A stretch of DNA of 64,000 nucleotides, taken from Tistrella mobilis (GTDB lineage: Bacteria; Pseudomonadota; Alphaproteobacteria; Tistrellales; Tistrellaceae). The translations under genes were made by a program, and so were the position numbers. Under the pieces are notes generated by a model. That model made no database searches and was not told where the DNA came from. It saw nothing but the letters and a program-made list of their open reading frames with translations. Positions within the stretch are counted from its first letter, which is position 1. Each line of letters opens with the position of its first letter. This document shows, piece by piece, positions 1-9,610 of the stretch. The stretch is taken from assembly GCF_041468085.1 (NCBI RefSeq), contig NZ_CP121017.1, forward strand, positions 776,001 to 840,000. The letters are read 5' to 3'.

Positions 1-1
1 C

Positions 2-937
2 CGGGCTCTCTGGGTCGGCGTGATCAACACGCTCAAGGTGTCGCTGATCGGCATCGTGTTCGCGATGCTGATCGGCGTGGTGATCGGCGTCGCCCGCCTG
101 TCGAGCAACTGGCTGCTCGCCAAGCTTGCGACCATCTATGTCGAGACGCTGCGCAACATCCCGGTGCTGCTGCAGCTGTTCTTCTGGTACGGGTTGATCA
201 CCGAGGTCCTGCCGGCGCCGCGCCAGGCGCTGCAGCCGATCGAGGGCGTGTTCCTCAGCAATCGCGGCTTCAAGATGCCGGCACCGGCCGACCATCCGGC
301 CTGGTGGGGGGCGCTGATCGCGCTGATCGTCGCAATCCTGGCCGTGCGTTTCCTTCTGGCCCGCGCCCGCAGGATCCAGGCGGCGACCGGCGACCGGCCG
401 AAGACGCTGATCCCCTCTCTCGCCCTGCTGATCGGTCTGCCGGTCGCCGCCTGGGCGGTGATGGGCGCGCCGCTTGCACTCGACATGCCGGAACTGCGCG
501 GCTTCAACTTCCAGGGCGGCATCTCGGTCTCGCCGGAATTTGCCGCACTCACCCTTGGCCTCACGCTCTATACCGCCGCCTTCATTGCCGAGACCGTGCG
601 CTCGGGTATTCAGGCGGTGGGCAAGGGCCAGTGGGAGGCTGCGGCCGCGCTGGGCCTGAAGCCCGGCGTCACCATGCGGCTGATCATCCTGCCGCAGGCA
701 CTTCGGGTGATCGTGCCGCCGACCACCAGCCAGTTCCTGAACCTGACCAAGAACAGCTCGCTCGCGGTCGCGATCGGCTATCCGGACATCGTTTCGGTGG
801 CCAACACGACCCTGAACCAGACCGGTCAGGCCATCGAGAACATCGCCTTGATCATGCTGGCTTACCTGACGGTCAGCCTGTCGATCTCGGCATTCATGAA
901 CTGGTACAACAAGCGCATCGCGCTGGTGGAGCGCTAG
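2..937 (+). CDS. Polar amino-acid ABC transporter permease, 5' truncated by window edge
   Basis: Inner-membrane permease of a polar amino-acid ABC importer (HisM/GlnP family, AapQ/BztB type). The reading frame is open from base 2, so the true start lies outside the window and about a quarter of the usual ~400 residues is missing. The visible part has several membrane segments, a long hydrophilic loop typical of AapQ/BztB, and the EAA coupling loop (EAAAALGLKPG...LPQAL) in the last third that contacts the ATPase. It is followed after 4 nt by a second permease and then an ATPase, which together form the translocation unit. Substrate cannot be fixed from sequence; family members take glutamate, glutamine, aspartate or general L-amino acids. 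The binding protein should lie just upstream. Confidence 0.88.
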   Translation, partial: RALWVGVINTLKVSLIGIVFAMLIGVVIGVARLSSNWLLAKLATIYVETLRNIPVLLQLFFWYGLITEVLPAPRQALQPIEGVFLSNRGFKMPAPADHPAWWGALIALIVAILAVRFLLARARRIQAATGDRPKTLIPSLALLIGLPVAAWAVMGAPLALDMPELRGFNFQGGISVSPEFAALTLGLTLYTAAFIAETVRSGIQAVGKGQWEAAAALGLKPGVTMRLIILPQALRVIVPPTTSQFLNLTKNSSLAVAIGYPDIVSVANTTLNQTGQAIENIALIMLAYLTVSLSISAFMNWYNKRIALVER

Positions 938-941
938 GCCG

Positions 942-2045
942 ATGACCGCTCAGACCATACCGGAAAAGACGGCCGTCGAACGGCCACCCGCGGCGACGGT
1001 GGGACCCATCGCCTGGATCCGCGGCAATCTGTTCAACACCTGGTACAACGCGCTGATCACCGTCGCCATCGCCTGGGCGCTGATTTCGTGGCTGCCGGGG
1101 CTGATCGACTGGGCCTTCGTCGATGCGGTCTGGGGCCGTGCGGCACCCGAGGCCTGCAAGGCGGCGGAAGGGGCCTGCTGGGCCTTCATCCGCGAGAAAT
1201 ACCGCCTGATCCTGTTCGGCACCTATCCTTACGAGGAACAGTGGCGGCCGCTGGCCTCCATCCTGATCTTCGTGACGCTGGTTGCCGCCAGCGGCTACCG
1301 GAAGTTCTGGAGCCGGAAACTGGTCTATGTATGGGGCGCGGCGCTGCTGCTGATCTGCCTGCTGATGTGGGGCGGCGTCTTCGGCCTGCCTCTGGTCGAA
1401 ACCCGGCTCTGGGGCGGTCTGATGATCACCCTCGTGCTGTCGGTCTTCGGCTGCGGCATCGCCTTTCCCATCGCGGTGCTGCTGGCGCTGGGGCGGCGGT
1501 CGAACCTGCCGATCATCAAGGCCCTGTCGGTGACCTATATCGAGCTGATCCGCGGCGTGCCGCTGGTGACGCTGTTGTTCATGGCCTCGGTCATGATCCC
1601 GCTCTTCCTGCCGGAAGGGCTCAACATCAACAAGCTGCTGCGGGCCCAGATCGCGATCATCATGTTCGCGGCCGCCTATCTTGCCGAAGTGGTGCGCGGC
1701 GGCCTGCAGGCCATTCCCAAGGGGCAGTACGAAGCGGCCGATGCGCTCGGCCTCGGCTACTGGCAGAAGATGCGGCTGATCATCCTGCCGCAGGCGTTGA
1801 AGATCAGCATTCCGTCGACCGTGAACTCGTTCCTGTCGACGCTGAAAGACACCTCGCTGGTGGTCATCATCGGCATCTTCGACCTGATGCTGGCGACCCG
1901 TGCGGCGCTGAACGACGCGCCCTGGCGGACCTATTTCGCCGAGGCCTATGTCTTCGCGGCGCTGGTCTACTTCGTCTTCTGCTTCGCGATCTCGCGCTAC
2001 AGCCAGTGGCTGGAGCGGTATCTGGGTCGCGGTGCCCATCGTTGA
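942..2045 (+). CDS. Polar amino-acid ABC transporter permease (AapM/BztC type)
   Basis: Second inner-membrane permease of the amino-acid importer, 367 residues. The N-terminal third holds extra membrane segments and a Cys-containing loop characteristic of the long AapM/BztC subfamily. The C-terminal part carries the binding-protein-dependent transport fold with the EAA loop ([14 protein letters not shown]...LPQAL) that docks on the ATPase. The start at 942 follows the first permease stop by 4 nt, and the ATPase begins 16 nt downstream, so all three genes read as one operon. Heterodimeric permeases of this class serve glutamate/glutamine/aspartate or general L-amino-acid uptake. Substrate assignment is by family only. 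Confidence 0.9.
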   Translation: MTAQTIPEKTAVERPPAATVGPIAWIRGNLFNTWYNALITVAIAWALISWLPGLIDWAFVDAVWGRAAPEACKAAEGACWAFIREKYRLILFGTYPYEEQWRPLASILIFVTLVAASGYRKFWSRKLVYVWGAALLLICLLMWGGVFGLPLVETRLWGGLMITLVLSVFGCGIAFPIAVLLALGRRSNLPIIKALSVTYIELIRGVPLVTLLFMASVMIPLFLPEGLNINKLLRAQIAIIMFAAAYLAEVVRGGLQAIPKGQYEAADALGLGYWQKMRLIILPQALKISIPSTVNSFLSTLKDTSLVVIIGIFDLMLATRAALNDAPWRTYFAEAYVFAALVYFVFCFAISRYSQWLERYLGRGAHR

Positions 2046-2061
2046 GGGAAGGATCGATCCG

Positions 2062-2874
<813 letters not shown>

Positions 2875-2902
2875 GCGATCTGCAACCTCTGGCTGTATCC
2901 AG

Positions 2903-2936
2903 ACCCCCGGCCCATCCCAGGCCGGGGGTTTGTATT
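2903..2936 (+). terminator. Rho-independent terminator of the amino-acid ABC operon
   Basis: A perfect 10-bp stem (ACCCCCGGCC at 2903-2912 with GGCCGGGGGT at 2920-2929) encloses a 7-nt loop and runs into TTTGTATTT. It lies 28 nt after the ATPase stop codon on the same strand. Confidence 0.9.
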
Positions 2937-2969
2937 TGAAAGGACCCGAGAATTTTCCAACCCTTGATC

Positions 2970-3965
2970 ATGGATCCGGCTTCGGGCGATACTACCCCCA
3001 TGCGCGCCATGGTTGATGACAGGCCGGCCGAGCCCGGCATGGCTGCCGAAGGTTCCCCGCTTTCGGGCAGCTTCACCTCCGGACGGTTCGATCCCGGCTC
3101 CGGCCCCGTTCTTCATGTCCAGTCCTGGCCGGGCGGCGATCCGGCCGGCCGGCCGCTGCTGCTGACCCATGGCACGGGGTATTGCGGGGCGACGCTGGAG
3201 CCGGTGGCGCTGAGACTTGCGGGTCATGCCTCGGGCGTGTGGAGCTATGACCGCCGCGGCCATGGGGCTTCGGGCCGTACCCCCGGCGATTACGGCTTCC
3301 GGGCCTTTGCCCAGGATCTGATCGCGCTGGCCGATGCCATGGGCTGGCGGGACATCGACGTCCTGGCGCATTCGGCAGGGGCCACCGATGTGCTGCTGGT
3401 GGCGGCGCTCCGGCCGGAGCTGTTCCGCCGCATGGTGGTGATCGAGCCTACGATCTCGGAACCGGGTGCCGGAGAGGAGCCCGAGCCCGAGGGCTGGGCC
3501 TTCGGGCGCGGCCTGGTCGAGGCCGCCGGACGGCGCAAGCCGCGCTTCGCCGACCGTGAGACGGCGCGCGCACGTTTTGCGTCGCGCCCGCCCTTCGATG
3601 TCGTCACGCCGGCGGCGCTGGATCTCTATCTCGACTGGGGCTTTCGCCGCGACGGCGTGGAACTGGTGCTGGCCTGCGAGCCTGAAACCGAGGCCGACAT
3701 TCTGGGGCCGATCGCGCGCGCCATGGGGAATGCCAATAGCGGCGATCCCGCGGGCGATCCCTTCCTGCTGCTGCACGACCAGAATGTGCCGGTGCTGGTG
3801 GCGAAGACCGCCCGATCGCATCCGGTGTTCCAGAACATGTCGGCGATCGCGGCCCGGCACATGCCGGGCACCCGCGATTTCGTCACGCTGGATACCGCCC
3901 ATCTGGCGGTGATGGAAGCGCCGGACCAGGTGGTCGATCTGGCCCGGCCCTTCCTCTACGGCTGA
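2970..3965 (+). CDS. Alpha/beta hydrolase fold protein
   Basis: Predicted cytoplasmic alpha/beta hydrolase of about 331 residues. The oxyanion-hole strand reads LLLTHGTG (about 63-70), the second conserved block is YDRRGHGASG, and the nucleophile elbow is AHSAGA with Ser135. The late acidic residue and the histidine in DTAHLAVME complete the likely triad. Substrate is unknown; the fold covers esterases, lipases, dehalogenases and C-C hydrolases. Start choice is weak: TTG 2964, ATG 2970 and ATG 3000 are all in frame and none has a convincing ribosome-binding site. It stands alone between the ABC operon terminator and convergent flavoprotein genes. Confidence 0.78.
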   Translation: MDPASGDTTPMRAMVDDRPAEPGMAAEGSPLSGSFTSGRFDPGSGPVLHVQSWPGGDPAGRPLLLTHGTGYCGATLEPVALRLAGHASGVWSYDRRGHGASGRTPGDYGFRAFAQDLIALADAMGWRDIDVLAHSAGATDVLLVAALRPELFRRMVVIEPTISEPGAGEEPEPEGWAFGRGLVEAAGRRKPRFADRETARARFASRPPFDVVTPAALDLYLDWGFRRDGVELVLACEPETEADILGPIARAMGNANSGDPAGDPFLLLHDQNVPVLVAKTARSHPVFQNMSAIAARHMPGTRDFVTLDTAHLAVMEAPDQVVDLARPFLYG

Positions 3966-3984
3966 TTTTATCTGCGCCGGCGGT

Positions 3985-4932
3985 TCAGGCGGCGAGCAGC
4001 CCGGCCAGACGCTCGCCGGCGATCAGGGCGGCCCCTATATCCCAGTCACCACCGCCATCGGCAACGAACAGGCCGGCCCGGCCGGGCACGGCTTCAGCCA
4101 TGGCAACCGCATCGGGTGCCTGGCCGGCGACCCGCCACATGCGGGTCAGGACCTGGCCAGCCGTGTCGGGCAGGATGGCGGTGACCCGTGCCGCCGCCGC
4201 CGCGATCTCGTCGGGCGAGAGCGGAGCCGCAGGCGCGGCCGCACGTGCCGCCGCCCCCGAGGCGGAGGTTGCGACGGATCCGTCCTCGTGCAGGGCCACC
4301 AGCCAGCCGCCGTCAGAGGTGCCGCGCAGCACGGCGCGGCCGTCCTCGGCCAGTACCACATCCGTCGGCCGGCTGCGGCAGCTCTCGGGCGTGATCCGAT
4401 CCGGGCGGAGCTTCAGGCGCAGCGACACCGCCGGGCGCACCGACAGATCAGCCTTCAGCCAGCTGCCGGCGACATCCCGGGCAGGGCCGGCGGCGATCGC
4501 CATCAGCCGCCCCGCGATGCCATAGCCGGGGGCGCAGGCAACCCGGAATCCGGCCTCGCTTTCCTCGGCACCGACCGCGGCCACGCCCTCGCGCAGGTCG
4601 ACGCCGCGCTCCCGGGCCCGGCGGCTGAGCGTTTCGGCGAAAAGGCCCGGGGCAAGCACGCCCAGCCCCTGAGGCAGGATATCGGCCGCCCCCTCCGGGG
4701 CGGTCGCCGTGGTCACCAGGCCGGCGGCCTCGTCCTCGCCCAGCAGGCGGGCGAGGGCGTCCCGGCCCCCGGTGCCGATCAGTCCGCAGATGCCGTCGAG
4801 ATCACGCCCGGCACCTGCCGTCGCCTCCAGCACCGTCACCCGGAAGGCCTGCCGGCGCAGCCCGATCGCGGCGGCAAGGCCGACCACCCCGCCGCCGACG
4901 ATGACGACGTCGCAATCCACCAGCCGGCTCAT
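3985..4932 (-). CDS. FAD-dependent oxidoreductase, small (DAO/HcnC-like) subunit
   Basis: Flavoprotein of 315 residues with an N-terminal Rossmann dinucleotide-binding motif VIVGGGVVGLAAA (about 10-22) and a C-terminal second FAD contact (LFVADGGGDWDIGAA). This is the architecture of the D-amino-acid oxidase/glycine oxidase superfamily. It overlaps the stop of the upstream larger flavoprotein by 4 nt (ATGA), so the two are translationally coupled and probably form a complex, as in opine oxidases, hydrogen cyanide synthase HcnBC or sarcosine-oxidase-like dehydrogenases. The substrate is not recognisable. At 315 residues it is shorter than the usual 370-420 for this family, and the middle substrate domain looks reduced. 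Confidence 0.75.
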   Translation of the reverse strand: MSRLVDCDVVIVGGGVVGLAAAIGLRRQAFRVTVLEATAGAGRDLDGICGLIGTGGRDALARLLGEDEAAGLVTTATAPEGAADILPQGLGVLAPGLFAETLSRRARERGVDLREGVAAVGAEESEAGFRVACAPGYGIAGRLMAIAAGPARDVAGSWLKADLSVRPAVSLRLKLRPDRITPESCRSRPTDVVLAEDGRAVLRGTSDGGWLVALHEDGSVATSASGAAARAAAPAAPLSPDEIAAAAARVTAILPDTAGQVLTRMWRVAGQAPDAVAMAEAVPGRAGLFVADGGGDWDIGAALIAGERLAGLLAA

Positions 4933-6353
4933 CCTGCACGCTCCGTTATGTCGTTAACCTGTCCCCGTCCCGCTGCGGCCAGCATGCCGAGCGGCACCGG
5001 CATGGCCGGGCTCTCGCCCTGGCTGGTGCCGAGGCCGGCGAGCGGCAGGGCGCCGAGGGCAGCGATCAACTCGGCCAGAACGCCCGCACGGCCAAGGCCG
5101 CCGGCGCGGGCCAGATCGACGCCCAGCACCGCCGCGGCCCGGCCCAGCCGGTCCAGGCGATGGCGTGCCGCAACCTGCTTCAGCCGGCCCAGCGTCAGCC
5201 CGCTTGCGGGATCGATCGGGGCGTCGTCGTCCTGGGCCAGAACCCAGCCGGTGGGGTAGGGATGGTCGACGGCGATCTCGGCACCGGTGCGCCGGTCGTG
5301 GGAGAGCAGGGGCGTCATCCGGGCGAGTTCGATCCGCGCCTCTGCAATGCCAAGATCCGAAGCGACGGCCAGGCCCGCCGCGGCACCCAGCCGGTCGGCA
5401 ACCGCCGGGCGCGGATGAGGGCCGGCCTCACCCGCGACGTAAAGTCCCGGGCATTCCGGCACCCGCCCTTCGGCATCCAGCTGGGGCAGGAAAGCGCGCC
5501 GGTCGGGATCGAAGCCGAGCGCCACGCCCGCCGAGGCGAGCAGGCGGTGATCGGCAATCATGCCATGTCCGACGCCGACGGTGTCGCAGACGATCTCGCG
5601 GGTCTCTCCGCGGCCGTCGGTGGCGATGATCCGCTCGACATGACCGTCGCCCTCCACCCTGAGGCGGGTGATGCCGGTCAGCACGGGAACGTCACGGCCG
5701 ACCAGGCGCAGCCAGCGGCTGAGCCCCGTACCCGGGCGACCGCTTTCGGCCCCGATCGGGCCGCGCCGCCAGGGATCGGGATCCAGGTCGATCACCGCGG
5801 TCAGCCGGCGGCCGGCGCGCACCAGCCGGTCGGCGACCTCGTAGAGGCCGGGGCCACCGCCGATCAGCACCGGGCGCTGGCCGATCGTGGTGCTGCCGGC
5901 CTGTTCGGGGGCGCGGTAGAGCGTGCCCAGATCGGTGACGCCGGAAAGCTGGCCGCCGGGCAGCGGGATCGGCCGGGTCTCGGCACCGGTGGCCAGCACC
6001 AGCCGGTCGAAGGCGAGGCGCGAAATCCCGTCGCGACCGGCCAGGAGCACGGCGCCATCCTCGATCGCCCAGGCGACATGGCCGGTGATCAGGCGTACGG
6101 CGCTGCGGATGCGGGCGGCACGGCCACGGAAGCGCAGGAAATCGACATCGCCGGCAGGGGAGCCGGCATCCGCTTCCGAAGCGCCGACGAAGGCACGGCC
6201 GCCCCAGTCATCGGCAGGGGCAACCACGATCGGCTGGAGGCCATGAGCGAGGAGTTTCTCGGTGGCTGCCAGCCCCGCCGGACCGGCGCCGACCACCACT
6301 ACCCTGCGGCCGGCCGGGGCTGTCCCGGCCTGAATGGTTTCGCCGATGGTCAT
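4929..6353 (-). CDS. NAD(P)/FAD-dependent oxidoreductase, large (HcnB/SoxA-like) subunit
   Basis: Flavoprotein of 474 residues with an N-terminal FAD motif VVVVGAGPAGLAA (18-30), a second dinucleotide motif LIGGGPGLYE in the middle (NAD(P) domain), and a GLYVAGEAG block before the C-terminal domain. The layout matches the pyridine-nucleotide-disulfide-like A subunits of opine oxidase, HcnB and the alpha chain of sarcosine oxidase. Those proteins usually end in a BFD-type [2Fe-2S] domain with four cysteines. Here the corresponding C-terminal region has none, so the electron path must differ. The gene overlaps by 4 nt both the upstream GNAT gene and the downstream small flavoprotein gene, indicating one operon. 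Function is inferred only to the level of a two-component flavin dehydrogenase. Confidence 0.78.
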   Translation of the reverse strand: MTIGETIQAGTAPAGRRVVVVGAGPAGLAATEKLLAHGLQPIVVAPADDWGGRAFVGASEADAGSPAGDVDFLRFRGRAARIRSAVRLITGHVAWAIEDGAVLLAGRDGISRLAFDRLVLATGAETRPIPLPGGQLSGVTDLGTLYRAPEQAGSTTIGQRPVLIGGGPGLYEVADRLVRAGRRLTAVIDLDPDPWRRGPIGAESGRPGTGLSRWLRLVGRDVPVLTGITRLRVEGDGHVERIIATDGRGETREIVCDTVGVGHGMIADHRLLASAGVALGFDPDRRAFLPQLDAEGRVPECPGLYVAGEAGPHPRPAVADRLGAAAGLAVASDLGIAEARIELARMTPLLSHDRRTGAEIAVDHPYPTGWVLAQDDDAPIDPASGLTLGRLKQVAARHRLDRLGRAAAVLGVDLARAGGLGRAGVLAELIAALGALPLAGLGTSQGESPAMPVPLGMLAAAGRGQVNDITERAG

Positions 6354-6973
6354 GTCGGGGCCTCCCCAAGCGGGCCGGGCACGATGTTCGACAGGTCTGC
6401 TCCCTCGGTCAGAAGGCCGCCGGCACCGGCATTGCGGCCGCGATCACTGCCGGTCAGGGCCAGATTGGCGGGCATGGGGCTGCGTTCCTGCCGGAACACG
6501 CCGAAGCCGCCGCGCTGATAGGTCTGCATGGCCTTGGGGTGATCCAGATTGGAGCAGCGCGCCCAGAGCCGTGTCGGGTGATAGCTCCAGGCGATGTCCA
6601 CCACCTGGTCGAGCAGGAAGCCGCGGAAGCTGCGGCCAACATATTCAGGCATGAGTCCGTGATACGCGATTTCGATGGAATCGTCTTCCGCCCGTCGGTC
6701 GAGTTCGGCAAAGCCCGCCGGCACGCCGGCGACATAGAGCACGAAGATCTCGATCTTCTCGTCGGCGAGAATGTTGCGGATGGCGTCGTCGTCAAGGGCC
6801 AGGCGCTCCGGACGGAGCTGGATCGCCTGGGCGCCGGCATGCAGATAGCGGTAGAAATGGACCGGCATGTTCCAGGCCCGGAGCAGGGCGTACTGCCCCG
6901 AGGGCAGCTTGCCACGCCCATGGCGGTCCGGCGGCGAGGTCATTTCGAAGTAGGTGACGACAAGTTCCGTCAT
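6350..6973 (-). CDS. GNAT family N-acetyltransferase
   Basis: Predicted acyl-CoA N-acetyltransferase of 207 residues. A longer in-frame extension upstream is rejected because it is low-complexity and lacks support; MTELVVTYFEM at 6973 is a natural start. The acetyltransferase core includes IFVLYVAGVPAGFAELDRR (strands 2-3), a beta-4 segment IEIAYHGLMPEYVGRSFRG corresponding to the acetyl-CoA loop (usually Q/RxxGxG/A, here degenerate), and LDHPKAMQTYQRGGFGVFRQE as the C-terminal motif B. It is first in an operon with two flavoprotein genes through a 4-nt overlap, so it may acylate the same amine or amino-acid-derived compound. Substrate unknown. Confidence 0.8.
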   Translation of the reverse strand: MTELVVTYFEMTSPPDRHGRGKLPSGQYALLRAWNMPVHFYRYLHAGAQAIQLRPERLALDDDAIRNILADEKIEIFVLYVAGVPAGFAELDRRAEDDSIEIAYHGLMPEYVGRSFRGFLLDQVVDIAWSYHPTRLWARCSNLDHPKAMQTYQRGGFGVFRQERSPMPANLALTGSDRGRNAGAGGLLTEGADLSNIVPGPLGEAPT

Positions 6974-7265
6974 CGACGCTTTCTCCACGCGCGGTGGCGA
7001 CCATCGCCCCGCGACCCGGTCAGGCCGGCCGTCAAACCGGAACGGTCGGACGGGCGGTATCGGAAGCCACAGGCTCCGGCGGCTCCGGCGGTTACCGGAA
7101 CACGAAAGGCCGGAACACAAAAGGATCGGGGCGCGCCGGCGGCGGCTCGCGATCCGCGGCAACATGAGCGGGGGATACGAATTCCGGTGTCGGCAGCGGT
7201 TTCGGCTGCCGCTGCCGTTCGGGCCGATACCGTACCGGCTGACACCATTATGGTCGGGGCAGGGA

Positions 7266-8120
7266 TCACCGTTCGATCGGCAGGCTTTCGTCCGACCCCC
7301 AGTCTGCCCAGGACCCGTCATAGACGGGAACGTCGCGCTTGCCGAGCAGATACATGGCCAGCGCCAGCATGCCGGCGGTGACGCCCGATCCGCACATGGC
7401 GATCACCGGCTTCGACGGATCGATTCCCGCGGCCAGGATACGCGCCTCCAGCCGGTCGGCATCCAGCACCGTGCCCGACATGGGGTCCAGAAACTCGGTA
7501 TAGGGCAGGTTCAGTGCGCCGGGCACATGGCCTGCGCGCACGCCCGGGCGCGGTTCGGGTGCCTCGCCGCGGAAGCGGTCGGCGGGGCGCATGTCGACCA
7601 GCTGGGTGCGGCCATCGGCGATGGCCCGGGCGACCTGATGGCGGTCTTTGACCAGCAGGTTGTTGACCCGTGCGGTAAAATGACGCTCCCGCGGCGGTTC
7701 GGGGCGTTCCTCGACCACCGGGCGGCCCTCGGCCAGCCATTTCGGCAGGCCGCCATCCAGGACGGCGACGTCTTCATGGCCGAAGACGCGGAACATCCAC
7801 CAGGCGCGGGCGGCGCTGCGCAGGCCGATCGCATCATAGACGACGATCTTCACGCCATCGCCCAGGCCAAGCCGACGGACCCGCGACGAGAACTTCTCGG
7901 GCGCGGGCAGCATGTGCGGCAGATGGCTGGTGGTATCGGCGATCTCGTCGATGTCGAAGAACACCGCGCCGGGGATGCGCAGCTTCGCATGCTCGGCCCG
8001 CGGATCGCGGCCCTCCTGCGGGAAAAACCAGGACGCATCGACGACGCGCACATCCGGCGCATCAAGGTGGTCGGCGAGCCAGGCGGTGCTGACCAGGGCG
8101 TCGGGCTTGGCATAAGGCAT
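7266..8120 (-). CDS. sseA: 3-mercaptopyruvate/thiosulfate sulfurtransferase (two rhodanese domains)
   Basis: Sulfurtransferase of 284 residues made of two tandem rhodanese domains. The C-terminal catalytic domain carries the active-site loop CGSGVTAG with Cys243; CGSGVTA-type loops are typical of 3-mercaptopyruvate sulfurtransferase (SseA) and distinct from the CRxGx[R/T] loop of thiosulfate sulfurtransferases. The inactive N-terminal domain runs from VSTAWLADHL to about residue 140. The start at 8120 (MPYAKPDALV) is chosen over a longer frame that would run 78 residues upstream. The protein would transfer sulfur from mercaptopyruvate to thiols or cyanide. It is transcribed alone, divergent from the redoxin/oxygenase fusion gene. 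Confidence 0.88.
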   Translation of the reverse strand: MPYAKPDALVSTAWLADHLDAPDVRVVDASWFFPQEGRDPRAEHAKLRIPGAVFFDIDEIADTTSHLPHMLPAPEKFSSRVRRLGLGDGVKIVVYDAIGLRSAARAWWMFRVFGHEDVAVLDGGLPKWLAEGRPVVEERPEPPRERHFTARVNNLLVKDRHQVARAIADGRTQLVDMRPADRFRGEAPEPRPGVRAGHVPGALNLPYTEFLDPMSGTVLDADRLEARILAAGIDPSKPVIAMCGSGVTAGMLALAMYLLGKRDVPVYDGSWADWGSDESLPIER

Positions 8121-8383
8121 CGGGGGCAGCGTCCTCCGTGGTTCTTCCCGGGCCGGATCGGTCGATGGCGCCTGGCCCGACCCCGGCCGGCGCCGGTCTC
8201 GTCCAATTTTGGGCAGGTGTTGCGGCCCCCGGGGCCGGCTTCCCGCCACCTCGTCGGGCACATGATACCGGACCCGCGGCGGCACCGCCACAGCCGCCCG
8301 CCGCCCTTGCACCGGCTTTACGGCGACGGGACGCTCCTGCATTCTGAACGTCACACGTTCACGGCCCCCCGGAGACCAACGCC

Positions 8384-9610
8384 ATGACCGAAACCGCTGT
8401 TGCCGCGGCCCGCACCTTACCTTTCCTGCCCGGCGACCCGGTGCCCTGGTTCCAGGGGGATTGCGCCGGCAATCCGAACTTCGCCTTTTCCACCGTTGCC
8501 GGCCGCTGGTCGGTGCTGGTGCTGCTGGGGTCGGCCGCCGTGCCGCAGCTGGCTGCGGCGGTGGCGTCGATTGCCGGTGCGGCGCGGCTCTTCGCCGATC
8601 CGGGGCGGACCTGCTTTTTCGTCACGCTGGATGCGACGGACCGGACCCCGGGGGCGGAGGGGGCGCCTGCGCGCCTGCCGCTGCATCTGCCGGGTTTCTA
8701 TGCCTTTGCCGATACCGACGGCGAAATCTCGCGCCGCTATCGCGCGATCGACCCTGCGGCGGATCCGCGCAATGGCCATGTCGCCTATCGGCCTTTCTGG
8801 CTGCTGCTTGATCCGACGCTTCGTGTGGTCGCGACCGGCGGCATGGAAGACACGGCCCGGCTGCTGGATCTGGTGGCGCAGCTGCCGGCCCCGGCGGCCC
8901 ATGGCAGTGTGGTCGCCGAAGGCGGACGGATCCTGACCGTGGCGCCGGCGGATGATGCCGGCCAGCCCTGGGCGCCGGTGCTGGCGGTGCCGCGCGTGTT
9001 CGAGCCCGCCTTCTGCCGCCGGCTGATGGCCGAATACGACCGGCTGGGTGGCGAGGAAAGCGGCTTCATGCGCGAGATCGGCGGCCGCACGGTCGAAATG
9101 CGCGACTACGGCCACAAGCGCCGTGCCGACTGCCTGATCGAGGATGAAACACTGCGTGCCGGCATCCGGGCGCGGATCGAACGCCGCTTGCTGCCCGAGC
9201 TGCAGAAGGCCTTTCAGTACAAAGCGACGCGCATCGAGCGCTACATCGTCGCCTGCTATGACGGTGACGGCAGCGGTGGCTATTTCCGCCCGCACCGCGA
9301 CAACACCACCCGCGGCACGGCCCATCGCCGCTTCGCCGTGACCATCAATCTGAATGCCGAAGATTACGAGGGCGGCGAACTGCGCTTCCCGGAATTCGGC
9401 GATCGCCGCTATCGCGCCCCCACCGGCGGTGCGGTGGTGTTCTCGTGCAGCCTGCTGCACGAAGCGCTGTCGGTGACGCGCGGCCGTCGCTTCGCCTGCC
9501 TGCCCTTCCTGTATGACGACGACGGCGCGGCCATCCGGGCGCGCAATGCCGAATTCCTTGAGGATCCGCAGCTGGCGGCGGTGGCGCGGGGGGCCGCGGC
9601 TGCCGGCTGA
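8384..9610 (+). CDS. Redoxin-like / 2-oxoglutarate-Fe(II) dioxygenase fusion protein
   Basis: Two-domain protein of 408 residues. Residues about 10-170 resemble an AhpC/TSA-type thioredoxin fold (PGDPVPWFQG, the VLVLLGSAAVP strand, FWLLLDPTLRVV), but the peroxidatic cysteine position carries no cysteine, so this half is probably catalytically dead or a binding module. Residues about 190-400 form a prolyl-4-hydroxylase-type 2OG-Fe(II) oxygenase. Iron ligands are His304 and Asp306 (PHRDN) and His359 (LLHEALSVTRGRR), and the arginine a few residues later would bind 2-oxoglutarate. It likely hydroxylates a protein or small molecule in the cytoplasm; the target is unknown. Divergent from sseA and convergent with the AlaX gene, which starts right after its stop. 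Confidence 0.82.
   Translation: MTETAVAAARTLPFLPGDPVPWFQGDCAGNPNFAFSTVAGRWSVLVLLGSAAVPQLAAAVASIAGAARLFADPGRTCFFVTLDATDRTPGAEGAPARLPLHLPGFYAFADTDGEISRRYRAIDPAADPRNGHVAYRPFWLLLDPTLRVVATGGMEDTARLLDLVAQLPAPAAHGSVVAEGGRILTVAPADDAGQPWAPVLAVPRVFEPAFCRRLMAEYDRLGGEESGFMREIGGRTVEMRDYGHKRRADCLIEDETLRAGIRARIERRLLPELQKAFQYKATRIERYIVACYDGDGSGGYFRPHRDNTTRGTAHRRFAVTINLNAEDYEGGELRFPEFGDRRYRAPTGGAVVFSCSLLHEALSVTRGRRFACLPFLYDDDGAAIRARNAEFLEDPQLAAVARGAAAAG

Noticed and set aside
5160..6518. 452-residue plus-strand frame opposite the flavoprotein genes
   Set aside because: Low-complexity composition and full overlap with a well-supported flavoprotein; a GC-rich shadow frame.
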